DNA of 6,315 nt from the NCBI GenBank assembly GCA_964481755.1, contig CAYZVH010000169.1:1-6315 (forward strand), read 5' to 3'. Within the stretch, counting starts at the first letter, position 1. The number at the start of each line of letters is the position of its first letter. Below are positions 1-5,518 of this stretch, one piece after another. A program made the position numbers and the translations under genes. Source of the DNA: Phocaeicola_A sp964481755. Lineage in GTDB: Bacteria; Bacteroidota; Bacteroidia; Bacteroidales; Bacteroidaceae. The notes beneath the pieces are model-generated. The model was not told the DNA's origin, searched no databases, and worked only from the letters and a program-made list of their open reading frames with translations.

Positions 1-20
1 GGGCTTGGGATAGGGTTGGA

Positions 21-44
21 CCCCTCTTTAAGGGTAAAGAGGGG
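21..44. terminator. Perfect 10-bp stem-loop, possible bidirectional terminator
   Basis: The sequence CCCCTCTTTA (21-30) and its exact complement TAAAGAGGGG (35-44) enclose the 4-base loop AGGG, giving a strong hairpin. No T-tract follows at once on either strand; the nearest is TTTT at 54-57 on the plus strand, inside the palindrome TTTTCGAAAA (54-63). The hairpin lies about 240 bp past the stop of the last gene of the left-running operon. It could end that operon or a gene arriving from the left. The pairing is seen directly; the terminator role is inferred from position. Confidence 0.4.
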
Positions 45-61
45 ACGGGGTGATTTTCGAA

Positions 62-278
62 AAAGAACCTCTGAGGGCCAGAAGAACCTTCAACGTCCAG
101 AGAGCAGCCCCCTAACGGTAGAAACCTAATAAAGGCTAAAGCCGTTGAAGGTTGAATGTTTTATGTTTTACGTTATAAAGGCTAAAGCGTTAAACGTTTT
201 ATGTTAGAAGCCCGAAGGGCTAAATAACCTTCAACCCAAAACATAAAACCCATAACGCAAAAGGGTAAAACGTGGAAC
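62..278. repeat. Heptameric GTTNNAN repeat array with central hairpin and inverted right half
   Basis: Seven-base units run in phase on the plus strand: GTTGAAG, GTTGAAT, GTTTTAT, GTTTTAC, GTTATAA (144-178), then GTTAAAC, GTTTTAT, GTTAGAA (189-209). A hairpin AGCCC-GAA-GGGCT (209-221) follows. After it the units appear as complements: AAATAAC, CTTCAAC, CCAAAAC, ATAAAAC, CCATAAC (222-256), and less regularly GTAAAAC and GTGGAAC (265-278). A 14-base spacer ATAAAGGCTAAAGC occurs exactly at 129-142 and 175-188, with a degenerate copy at 215-224. Two isolated inverted units, GAAGAAC and CTTCAAC, sit at 81-94. The two halves could fold into a long imperfect stem. No reading frame of note covers the region. 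It follows the last gene of the operon, so it may be transcribed as a 3' trailer. The pattern is seen directly; its function is unknown to me. Confidence 0.75.
209..221. repeat. Small perfect hairpin at the centre of the heptamer array
   Basis: AGCCC (209-213), loop GAA (214-216) and GGGCT (217-221) form a perfect 5-bp stem. It sits where the heptamer units switch orientation, so it would cap a larger stem made by the two array halves. It may help stop transcription of the operon ending at 282, but no T-run supports this. Confidence 0.5.
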
Positions 279-281
279 GTT

Positions 282-704
282 TTAATCTTTTGCCTTAAAC
301 GCTACAGCGTAAAGCCTCATTTGCTTCACCATCGCCAGCAGACCATTACTCCGCGTCGGCGACAGATGCTCCTTCAGCCCTATCCGCTCTATGAAATAAA
401 GCTCCGCCCCGATAATCTCATCCGGCGTATGATCACTCAGCACTTTTATCAGCAACGCGATAATCCCCTTTACGATCAACGCGTCGCTCTCCGCTTGGAA
501 ATGCACCTTACCATCTATCAGGTCCGCCTGCAACCAAACACGGCTCTGGCAACCCTCTATCAGGTTCTGCTCCGTCTTATACTCCTGCGGCAACGGCTCC
601 TGCTCGTTACCCAGATCTATCAACAGCTGATAACGGTCCATCCAGTCATCGAAGTCGCTGAACTCCGCTATCACCTCATCCTGTACTTCATTTATTGTAG
701 CCAT
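282..704 (-). CDS. sufE: SufE-family cysteine desulfurase sulfur acceptor
   Basis: SufE proteins accept persulfide sulfur from a SufS-type cysteine desulfurase on one conserved cysteine and pass it to the SufBCD scaffold for Fe-S cluster assembly in the cytoplasm. This 140-residue protein has the usual family length. It carries the signature LIEGCQSRVWL at residues 48-58, with Cys52 in the place of the acceptor cysteine (Cys51 in E. coli SufE), and the later conserved segment SPTRSNGL (115-122). There is no signal peptide or membrane segment. The ATG at 704 lies 9 bp after the stop codon (TAG) of the glutaminyl cyclase gene, so it is probably the last gene of the operon starting at 4312. No sufBCD or sufS gene is in the window, so here SufE is separated from its usual partners. 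The family call is firm; which desulfurase it serves cannot be seen. Confidence 0.93.
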   Translation of the reverse strand: MATINEVQDEVIAEFSDFDDWMDRYQLLIDLGNEQEPLPQEYKTEQNLIEGCQSRVWLQADLIDGKVHFQAESDALIVKGIIALLIKVLSDHTPDEIIGAELYFIERIGLKEHLSPTRSNGLLAMVKQMRLYAVAFKAKD

Positions 705-713
705 AATGTGTCA

Positions 714-1709
714 CTATCTTTCGTTATACAGCACCTCCATCAGCGTCTGTCCCACCATCTGAAGGGTCTGCTTGTCTATATGCTCCATATTATCGTTCAC
801 CGTGTGCCATGTGTCGCCGAAACCCGACAACTCACTCTGCTCGTCACAGTTCACGATGTCCACACACGGTATCTTCGCCACGCGGTTCACCGGCACATGG
901 TCGTCCGTCACGAATCCGCCGGCCCGGCGCACGAACACGCTGCCGAAGCCCAGCTCCTGTGCCTTGTCCCATATCTTCTGCTGCACACCGTGGGCATACT
1001 CCTTCGAGAATCCTTCCAACAGGAAGGTGGCGTTCCTTCCGCCCACCATGTCCAGCAACACGCCGTAGCGCGCGTTGTAGTTCGCCACGTGATGTATGCG
1101 GCTCCAGTATTGCGAGCCCAGGCACCACCACTCCTCGCCGCTCTCGTCGGCAAACTGCGGTGCGCCGTAGTCCTCCGCGTCAAACAGGATGATGTCCACC
1201 CCAATGGTCGGCATCTGCTCCTTGAAGTGGCGTGCCATCTCCAGCAACACTCCCACCCCGCTGGCACCGTCGTTGGCGCCCAGTATCGGCGTGTGGTGGT
1301 TCTTCGGGTCCGGGTCGTTGTCCGCCCAGGGCCGGCTGTCCCAGTGGCTGCAGAGCATCACCCGCTTGCGTGCCTCCGGGTTGAAGGCCCCTATGATGTT
1401 CACCGCCCGGTAGGTGGTACCGTCGTAGATGGTGGCTTGGAATACCTGTCGGTACACCTTCGCACCAAAGGCCTCCAGCTGTTCGCAGAGGAAATCCCCG
1501 CACGCCTTGTGTGCCTCCGAGCCCAGCAACCGTGGGCCGAAGTCCACCTGCCGCTTCACGTACTCGTAGGCCCGTTGGCCGTCGAACGCGGGCACCGTCA
1601 CCGCCGCCCGTTGGTCGTCCGCGCGCACCTCCTTCTTGCTGCTGCCGCAGGCTGCCAGGCTCACTGCCACGGCCGCCCCGCAGACGATTGTCGCTAATGT
1701 CTTCTTCAT
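714..1709 (-). CDS. Type II glutaminyl-peptide cyclotransferase, M28-fold zinc lipoprotein
   Basis: The product has the M28 aminopeptidase-like fold, and its motifs fit a glutaminyl cyclase, which turns N-terminal Gln of peptides into pyroglutamate. Counting from the ATG at 1709 (331 residues), likely zinc ligands are Asp147 (GANDGASG), Asp180 (FDAEDYG) and His302 (DTWHTVNDN). Glu179 would be the general base; Asp220, Trp301 and the DDH at 269-271 match other conserved positions of the human enzyme. A lipoprotein signal peptide ends in LAAC with Cys21, so the protein should be anchored in the envelope. I chose 1709 over the in-frame ATG at 1730 because AAAGGA lies a few bases before it and the protein then begins MKK, typical of a signal peptide. 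It lies 42 bp after the hydrolase/dipeptidase fusion and 9 bp before sufE. A plain M28 aminopeptidase is the alternative, but a single zinc site and the W-H pair favour cyclase. Confidence 0.85.
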   Translation of the reverse strand: MKKTLATIVCGAAVAVSLAACGSSKKEVRADDQRAAVTVPAFDGQRAYEYVKRQVDFGPRLLGSEAHKACGDFLCEQLEAFGAKVYRQVFQATIYDGTTYRAVNIIGAFNPEARKRVMLCSHWDSRPWADNDPDPKNHHTPILGANDGASGVGVLLEMARHFKEQMPTIGVDIILFDAEDYGAPQFADESGEEWWCLGSQYWSRIHHVANYNARYGVLLDMVGGRNATFLLEGFSKEYAHGVQQKIWDKAQELGFGSVFVRRAGGFVTDDHVPVNRVAKIPCVDIVNCDEQSELSGFGDTWHTVNDNMEHIDKQTLQMVGQTLMEVLYNER

Positions 1710-1751
1710 ACGTTCTGTCCTTTCATTCATTCGTATATCTGTCGCCGTGTG

Positions 1752-3521
1752 TCAGTCCAGCTTCACCGAGCCCGCCTGCTGCACCTGCCTCATCACCCTG
1801 AGGAAGTTGCCTCCCCACAGTTTCGCTATCTCCTCCTCCGTGTAGCGTTCGCCCATCAGGCGGCGGGTCAGGTTTATCAGTTCCGATGCCGACGCGCAGC
1901 CTGCTATGCCGCCGTCGCCGTCGAAGTCGGTGCCTATGCCCACGTGGTCAATGCCCATCACGTTCACGGCGTGGTTGATGTGCTCTATCGCGTCCATCAC
2001 CGTCGCCGGTCGGTCGCTGCGCAGGAATCCGCTGTAGAACGTAACCTGCATCACTCCGCCCCGGTGGGCCAGCGCCTTCATCTGCTCGTCCGTCAGGTTG
2101 CGCGGGTGGTCGCATAGGGCCCGGCACGACGAGTGTGAACAGACGATCGGTGTCGCGCTACACTCCAGTGCGTCGTAGAAGCTCCGCTCCGAGGCATGCG
2201 ACAGGTCCACCATCATCCCCACGCGGTTCATCTCCTTCACCACTTCTCGGCCGAAGTCGCTCAGTCCCCCGTGCTCGTTGTTGCCTTTGGCGGAGTCACA
2301 CAGGTCGTTGTCGCCGTTGTGGCACAGCGTCATGTACACCACTCCCCGCCTACGGAACCGCTCCACGTTCGTCAGGTCCTTGCCTATGGCGTATCCGTTC
2401 TCTATGCCCAGCATCACCGCCTTCCGTCCGCTGCGCTTCAGTCGCTGCAGGTCGTCGGGCGTGCGGGCCAGGTCGATGTACGAGCAGTTGGCCGCCACCA
2501 TCTCCTCTATCTTGTTCAGTATGCGGTCGGTCTTCGCCGTCGTTGCCAGCAGGGCCTCGTCGGTGCGCTCCTGTTGCTTCAGGTAGGCCACCATGATGGT
2601 GGCGTCCAGGTGTCCCTCGCTCATCTTGTGCAGGTCCACCAGTATCTTCGGGTCGCGGGTGTGGAAGCGTATTCCTTGGTCGAAGAGCATCGGCGTGTCG
2701 CAGTGGCTGTCCAGCGTCAGTATGCGCTCGTGCAGCCGCCGTGCCTCGGCGAAGGATGTCGCCTCGCGCGTCAGCCAGCGGAACAGGGGCATCATCGTCT
2801 CGTCGCCCCGCAGTATCATGCACTCCGGGTGCCACTGCACGCCCAGCATCGACTTGTGTTCCGTCGACTCCACCGCCTCCACGATGCCGTCGCGGGCCGT
2901 GGCGCACACGCGGAATCCCGGTGCCGCCTCCTTCACCGCCTGGTGGTGGAACGAGTTCACCGCCAGCTCCTCGCTTCCGAAGATGCTGTGCAGCAGTGTG
3001 TCACGCTCCACTCGCACCGTGTGCGAGGGCACCGCGCGGTCCAGCTGTTGGTCGTGCTTGATGGGGCGTGTGCCGGCTTGTGTGTAGATGTCTTGGTACA
3101 GCTTGCCACCCAGGGCCGCCGTCATCACCTGTATGCCGCGGCAGATGCCCAGCATCGGTATCTGTCGGTCGGCCGCCAGCCGGGTGAGCAGCAGCTCCTG
3201 CCGGTCGCGCCGGGCGTTGATGCCGTGCAGCTCGTTCACCGGCTCCTCGTCCAGGTAGAGGGGGTTGATGTCCGCCCCACCCGTCAGCAGGATGCCGTCC
3301 AGCTGGTCCAGTGTGCAGAGCAGGGCGTCCTTCTCCTCGTAGGGAGGGATGACGAGGGGCACACCGCCCGCCTTCAGCACCGAGGTGCAGTAGCCGTCCG
3401 CTAGACAACAATTCCCGTCACTGAAGTTCGCTGTCACTCCAATGACGGGTTGTCTCTTGTATCCGGGGAACGAGGCGTGCACCGCCTCGTAGTCCTTCTC
3501 TATGTCAAACCTAGGGTTCAT
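1752..3521 (-). CDS. Fused gamma-glutamyl hydrolase-like (C26) and M19 dipeptidase
   Basis: The 589-residue protein joins two enzymes. Residues about 24-250 are a class I glutamine-amidotransferase-like domain of the C26 type (PuuD-like gamma-glutamyl-GABA hydrolase): LTGGADINP (79-87), nucleophile Cys127 in LGICRGIQ, and His231/Glu233 in GVQWHPE. Residues about 265-580 are an M19 (renal/membrane dipeptidase) domain with all expected metal ligands: His273 and Asp275 (DSHCDT), Glu374 (GIENG), His442 (DLSHAS) and His463 (CSHSSCR), plus Asp532 in GIGTDFDGDG. No signal peptide is present, so it should be cytoplasmic despite the 'membrane dipeptidase' name. Known relatives split gamma-glutamyl amides (C26) and dipeptides (M19). 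One chain could therefore strip a gamma-glutamyl group and then cut the remaining peptide, for example in glutathione-like or cell-wall peptide recycling; this is inference. The ATG at 3521 is 9 bp after the DUF4491 stop. The frame is unbroken and both active sites are intact. Confidence 0.9.
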   Translation of the reverse strand: MNPRFDIEKDYEAVHASFPGYKRQPVIGVTANFSDGNCCLADGYCTSVLKAGGVPLVIPPYEEKDALLCTLDQLDGILLTGGADINPLYLDEEPVNELHGINARRDRQELLLTRLAADRQIPMLGICRGIQVMTAALGGKLYQDIYTQAGTRPIKHDQQLDRAVPSHTVRVERDTLLHSIFGSEELAVNSFHHQAVKEAAPGFRVCATARDGIVEAVESTEHKSMLGVQWHPECMILRGDETMMPLFRWLTREATSFAEARRLHERILTLDSHCDTPMLFDQGIRFHTRDPKILVDLHKMSEGHLDATIMVAYLKQQERTDEALLATTAKTDRILNKIEEMVAANCSYIDLARTPDDLQRLKRSGRKAVMLGIENGYAIGKDLTNVERFRRRGVVYMTLCHNGDNDLCDSAKGNNEHGGLSDFGREVVKEMNRVGMMVDLSHASERSFYDALECSATPIVCSHSSCRALCDHPRNLTDEQMKALAHRGGVMQVTFYSGFLRSDRPATVMDAIEHINHAVNVMGIDHVGIGTDFDGDGGIAGCASASELINLTRRLMGERYTEEEIAKLWGGNFLRVMRQVQQAGSVKLD

Positions 3522-3530
3522 CTCGTCTCG

Positions 3531-3836
3531 TCAAAACTTGTAAGTCCGTTTGGGGTTCTTGGGGAACCAGCCTTTGCGCACCCGCTCCTCCTGTTCGAAT
3601 ATCTCCTTGATGGTCCAGAACGACGAGAAGGCGAACACGCCCAGCAGCGTCGACCACAGGATGTCCTTCACCAGCAGCGAGCCTGCCACGCCGGCCACTC
3701 CCAGCACCAGGAACACCCACCAGCAGCGCGTCCCGAAGTGATACTCACACTTCACCACCACCGGGTGAAACAGGCCGATGATGAGGAACGTCGCGATGCC
3801 GATGATCAGTCCCGAGAAACAAAGTCCTTCCGTCAC
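3531..3836 (-). CDS. DUF4491 family small membrane protein
   Basis: This 101-residue protein resembles the DUF4491 family of Bacteroidota and some Firmicutes, whose function is not known to me. Three hydrophobic stretches can be membrane segments: about 6-26, 38-56 and 59-77. Between the first two lies FHPVVVKCEYHFG (23-35), and the charged C-terminus contains EQEERVRKGWFPKNP (81-95), both features I associate with the family. It starts with GTG at 3836; no in-frame ATG lies near, and a GTG start keeps the first hydrophobic segment whole. The gene follows the Lrp-type regulator by 14 bp and precedes the hydrolase/dipeptidase fusion by 9 bp, so the three are very likely cotranscribed. Family recognition is by memory of the motif pattern. 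Confidence 0.8.
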   Translation of the reverse strand: MTEGLCFSGLIIGIATFLIIGLFHPVVVKCEYHFGTRCWWVFLVLGVAGVAGSLLVKDILWSTLLGVFAFSSFWTIKEIFEQEERVRKGWFPKNPKRTYKF

Positions 3837-3850
3837 GCTACGCCCCGGTT

Positions 3851-4312
3851 TTATTTACCGCCGATAGGAATCTCTTTCTTGATGCTCTGGTCCAGCGATA
3901 TCAGGGTCTCCGTGGCTGTCACGCCGGGTATCTCCTGCATGCGTTGGTTCAGCAGCTCCATCAGGTGCTCGTTGTCGCGTGCGTACAGTTTGGCCAGCAT
4001 CGTGTACGGTCCTGTGGTGAAGTGGCACTCCACTATCTCGGGAATCTTCATCAGCTCCTTCACCACGTTCTTGTACATCGAGCCTTTTTCCAGCTTGATG
4101 CCCACGTAGGTGCAGGTGCTGTATCCCAGGCTCTTAGGGTTCACATGGTAGCCCGAGCCCACTATCACGCCCATGTCCGTCAGGCGTTGCACACGTTGGT
4201 GTATGGCAGCGCGCGACACGCCACACTCAGCCGCCACATCCTTGAACGGGATGCGTGCGTTCTGCGAGATGATTTCCAGAATCTTCTTGTCTAAGTTATC
4301 TATCTTCTCCAT
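3851..4312 (-). CDS. Lrp/AsnC family transcriptional regulator
   Basis: Lrp/AsnC proteins bind DNA through an N-terminal winged helix-turn-helix and sense amino acids through a C-terminal RAM domain, usually as dimers or octamers. The 153-residue product has the usual length. It opens with the typical LDKKILEIISQNARI (7-21), has the helix-turn-helix VAAECGVSRAAIHQRVQRL (26-44), then GVIVGSGYHVNPKSLGY (48-64), and a RAM domain at about 66-142 with the conserved CHFTTGPYTMLAKLYARD (96-113). The ATG at 4312 fits the family start. It is the first gene of the five-gene run; a -7-like box lies at 4358-4365 with a TGTA-N6-TACA inverted repeat just upstream. This suggests that it may control itself and the operon in response to an amino acid. 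The ligand cannot be told from sequence. Confidence 0.93.
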   Translation of the reverse strand: MEKIDNLDKKILEIISQNARIPFKDVAAECGVSRAAIHQRVQRLTDMGVIVGSGYHVNPKSLGYSTCTYVGIKLEKGSMYKNVVKELMKIPEIVECHFTTGPYTMLAKLYARDNEHLMELLNQRMQEIPGVTATETLISLDQSIKKEIPIGGK

Positions 4313-4357
4313 AATATAAGATTTGTGATATTAAAAGTTACTTATCATATTGTCAGG

Positions 4358-4365
4358 CAAAGGTA
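4358..4365 (-). promoter_or_regulatory. Bacteroides-type -7 box upstream of the Lrp-led operon
   Basis: Read on the minus strand, 4365 to 4358 is TACCTTTG, a full match to the Bacteroides housekeeping -7 element TAnnTTTG. Transcription would start near 4350, leaving a leader of about 40 bases before the ATG at 4312. I see no good -33 TTTG-like element at the usual distance, so the promoter may be weak or activator-dependent. Position ahead of a compact operon supports the call. Confidence 0.6.
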
Positions 4366-4375
4366 GCTAAATTTT

Positions 4376-4389
4376 TGTATTGGCCTACA
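4376..4389. promoter_or_regulatory. Possible operator: TGTA-N6-TACA inverted repeat
   Basis: TGTA (4376-4379) and TACA (4386-4389) form an inverted repeat around TTGGCC. It lies 10 bp upstream of the -7-like box of the Lrp-led operon, in the promoter spacer, where a bound protein could block or aid RNA polymerase. Lrp-type genes often regulate themselves, so the adjacent product is the natural candidate. Only eight paired bases support it, so chance is possible. Confidence 0.25.
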
Positions 4390-4450
4390 TTTATCCAAGA
4401 TTTTTTCATCGCGAAGTGCAATTTGTCACGCTCCCCGGCCCTCTCTATAC

Positions 4451-4514
4451 GAGCGGGACGCGGATGCAGGGGCCGCCCTCCTTGTGGGGCTTCTCCTCCA
4501 TCCGCGTCCGTCTC
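4451..4514. terminator. Long stem-loop with perfect 11-bp inverted repeat after the FKBP lipoprotein gene
   Basis: GGACGCGGATG (4456-4466) is matched exactly by CATCCGCGTCC (4499-4509). Inner pairing continues past a C-C mismatch with AGG (4468-4470) and CCT (4495-4497), and an outer GAG/CTC pair (4451-4453 and 4512-4514) extends it. The loop could form its own GCCC/GGGC stem (4475-4478 and 4487-4490). It lies about 40-100 bp past the stop of the FKBP lipoprotein gene. No T-run follows on the minus strand, so a classical intrinsic terminator is uncertain; a dispersed palindromic repeat is another possibility. Confidence 0.5.
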
Positions 4515-4526
4515 ATGTCACGCGTG

Positions 4527-4540
4527 GCGACTTGTGTCGC
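4527..4540. terminator. Small hairpin just after the FKBP lipoprotein gene
   Basis: GCGAC (4527-4531), loop TTGT and GTCGC (4536-4540) form a perfect 5-bp stem with a 4-base loop. It sits 11 bp past the stop codon of the FKBP lipoprotein gene and just before the longer stem-loop at 4451-4514. Together they probably end or stabilise that transcript. No T-tract is present, so the role is inferred from place only. Confidence 0.35.
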
Positions 4541-4551
4541 TCCGTTTCAGT

Positions 4552-5442
4552 TTATTTCTTGTCCTTGATGCCTACCAGCTCCACCTCGAACACCAGTGCC
4601 GAGAAGGGTTTGATTTTTCCGGCCTCTCTGTTGCCGTAGGCCAGTTCCTGCGGGATGTAGAGCATCCACTTCGATCCCACGGGCATCAGCTGCAGGGCCT
4701 CTGTCCAGCCTTTTATCACGGCCTTCACGGGGAACTCGGCAGGCATCACGTTGCCGTCCTTGTCCTTGCGGTCGGCGTTGCTGTCAAACTTCGTGCCGTC
4801 TATCAGTCGGCCGGTGTAGTTCACCTGCACCGTCGACGAGTCGGCGGGCACGGCTCCTGTTCCCTGCACCAGCACCTTGTACTGCAGACCGCTCGCTGTC
4901 ACCTGTATGCTGTCCTTGGTCTTGTTCTCGGCCATGAACTTCTCGCAGGCTGCCTTGTTGTCGGCGAACTTTATCTCCAGTGCCTTAGCCTTGTAGGCGT
5001 CCACGTTCTTCTGTGCGTAGGCCTGTGCCTCCTGCATGTCCATCAGGGCGCCCTTCTCCAGTGTGCCGGCCACGAAACCAGCCATGAAGTTGTCCACGTC
5101 GATGGTCTGTGTGGAGTCGTTGCCGAAGAGGTCGGCGTTGATGTTCTTAATCATCTGGCTCACCTGCTGACCGATCTGTATGCCGGTGTAGTAGGCGTTC
5201 TCTTTCTTGCTGTTTCCGCTCTTGATGCCTTCCAGCAGGCCGTCCACGAAGTCAGCCATGTGTGTGGAGTCCACGTCGCATCTGTTCACCAAGTAAGGTT
5301 TCAGTCCATCGGTCTGCGACAGACCCAGTGTGTACGACAGTGTGTCGAGGTCGGATTTCAGATCCGCTTTGGGAGCCTGTGCTGTGCACGATGCCATGCC
5401 CGTAGCCACAGCGGCTGCCACGATAAAAGCAAACTTTTTCAT
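4552..5442 (-). CDS. FKBP-type peptidyl-prolyl isomerase, Mip-like lipoprotein
   Basis: The 296-residue product catalyses cis-trans isomerisation at proline bonds, aiding folding of envelope proteins. It starts MKKFAFIVAAAVATGMASC: a lipoprotein signal with Cys19 as the lipidated residue. Residues about 30-170 are a helical Mip/FKBP_N-like dimerisation region with two LSYTLGLSQ/YTGIQIGQQV-type segments. The FKBP domain spans about 180-293 and keeps the pocket residues known from FKBP12: Tyr209, Phe219, Asp220, Phe237, Val242, Ile243, Trp246, Tyr269, Phe285. A charged insertion (about 222-235, ADRKDKDGNVMPAE) makes the loop after FDSN longer than in the neighbouring FKBP. The gene follows the cytoplasmic FKBP gene by 69 bp. 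That gap is very AT-rich and contains no TAnnTTTG box or TTG, so expression by read-through from upstream is likely. The stop is TAA at 4552. Confidence 0.95.
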   Translation of the reverse strand: MKKFAFIVAAAVATGMASCTAQAPKADLKSDLDTLSYTLGLSQTDGLKPYLVNRCDVDSTHMADFVDGLLEGIKSGNSKKENAYYTGIQIGQQVSQMIKNINADLFGNDSTQTIDVDNFMAGFVAGTLEKGALMDMQEAQAYAQKNVDAYKAKALEIKFADNKAACEKFMAENKTKDSIQVTASGLQYKVLVQGTGAVPADSSTVQVNYTGRLIDGTKFDSNADRKDKDGNVMPAEFPVKAVIKGWTEALQLMPVGSKWMLYIPQELAYGNREAGKIKPFSALVFEVELVGIKDKK

Positions 5443-5495
5443 TTTTTGTATGTGTATATAATAATATGTATAATTGTCTGTCTATATATAATTAA

Positions 5496-5518
5496 GGTGT
5501 AGCGCCTATGCTTACACC
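5496..5518. terminator. Hairpin overlapping the stop codon between the two FKBP genes
   Basis: GGTGT (5496-5500) pairs with ACACC (5514-5518), and AGC (5501-5503) with GCT (5510-5512), leaving a one-base bulge and a GCCTAT loop. On the minus strand it spans the TAA stop of the upstream FKBP gene and is followed by TTAATTATATATA, not a clean T-run. It could act as an attenuator or an mRNA-processing site within a two-gene transcript. It is weak as a full terminator. Confidence 0.35.

Noticed and set aside
62..278. CRISPR array
   Set aside because: Units are only seven bases, lack unique spacers of constant length, and reverse orientation at the centre; there are no cas genes.
321..1697. Long plus-strand open frame of 458 codons opposite sufE and the glutaminyl cyclase gene
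   Set aside because: It lies antisense to two genes with clear active-site motifs, its product is rich in His, Val, Leu and Arg without domain pattern, and it is explained by the GC-skewed codon use of the opposite strand.
2196..3404. Plus-strand open frame of 402 codons opposite the hydrolase/dipeptidase fusion
   Set aside because: Low-complexity product rich in His, Val, Gln and Arg with no recognisable domain; the minus-strand frame has full catalytic motifs.
3404..3454. Inverted repeat GACAA..CCCGTCA / TGACGGG-TTGTC
   Set aside because: It lies within the coding sequence for the start of the fused hydrolase, has a 5-base bulge, and no nearby promoter or gene end gives it a role; probably chance.
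4375..5502. Plus-strand open frame of 375 codons opposite the FKBP lipoprotein gene
   Set aside because: A shadow of the real gene: Leu/Val/His-rich, no motif, and the minus strand carries a signal peptide and an intact FKBP domain.
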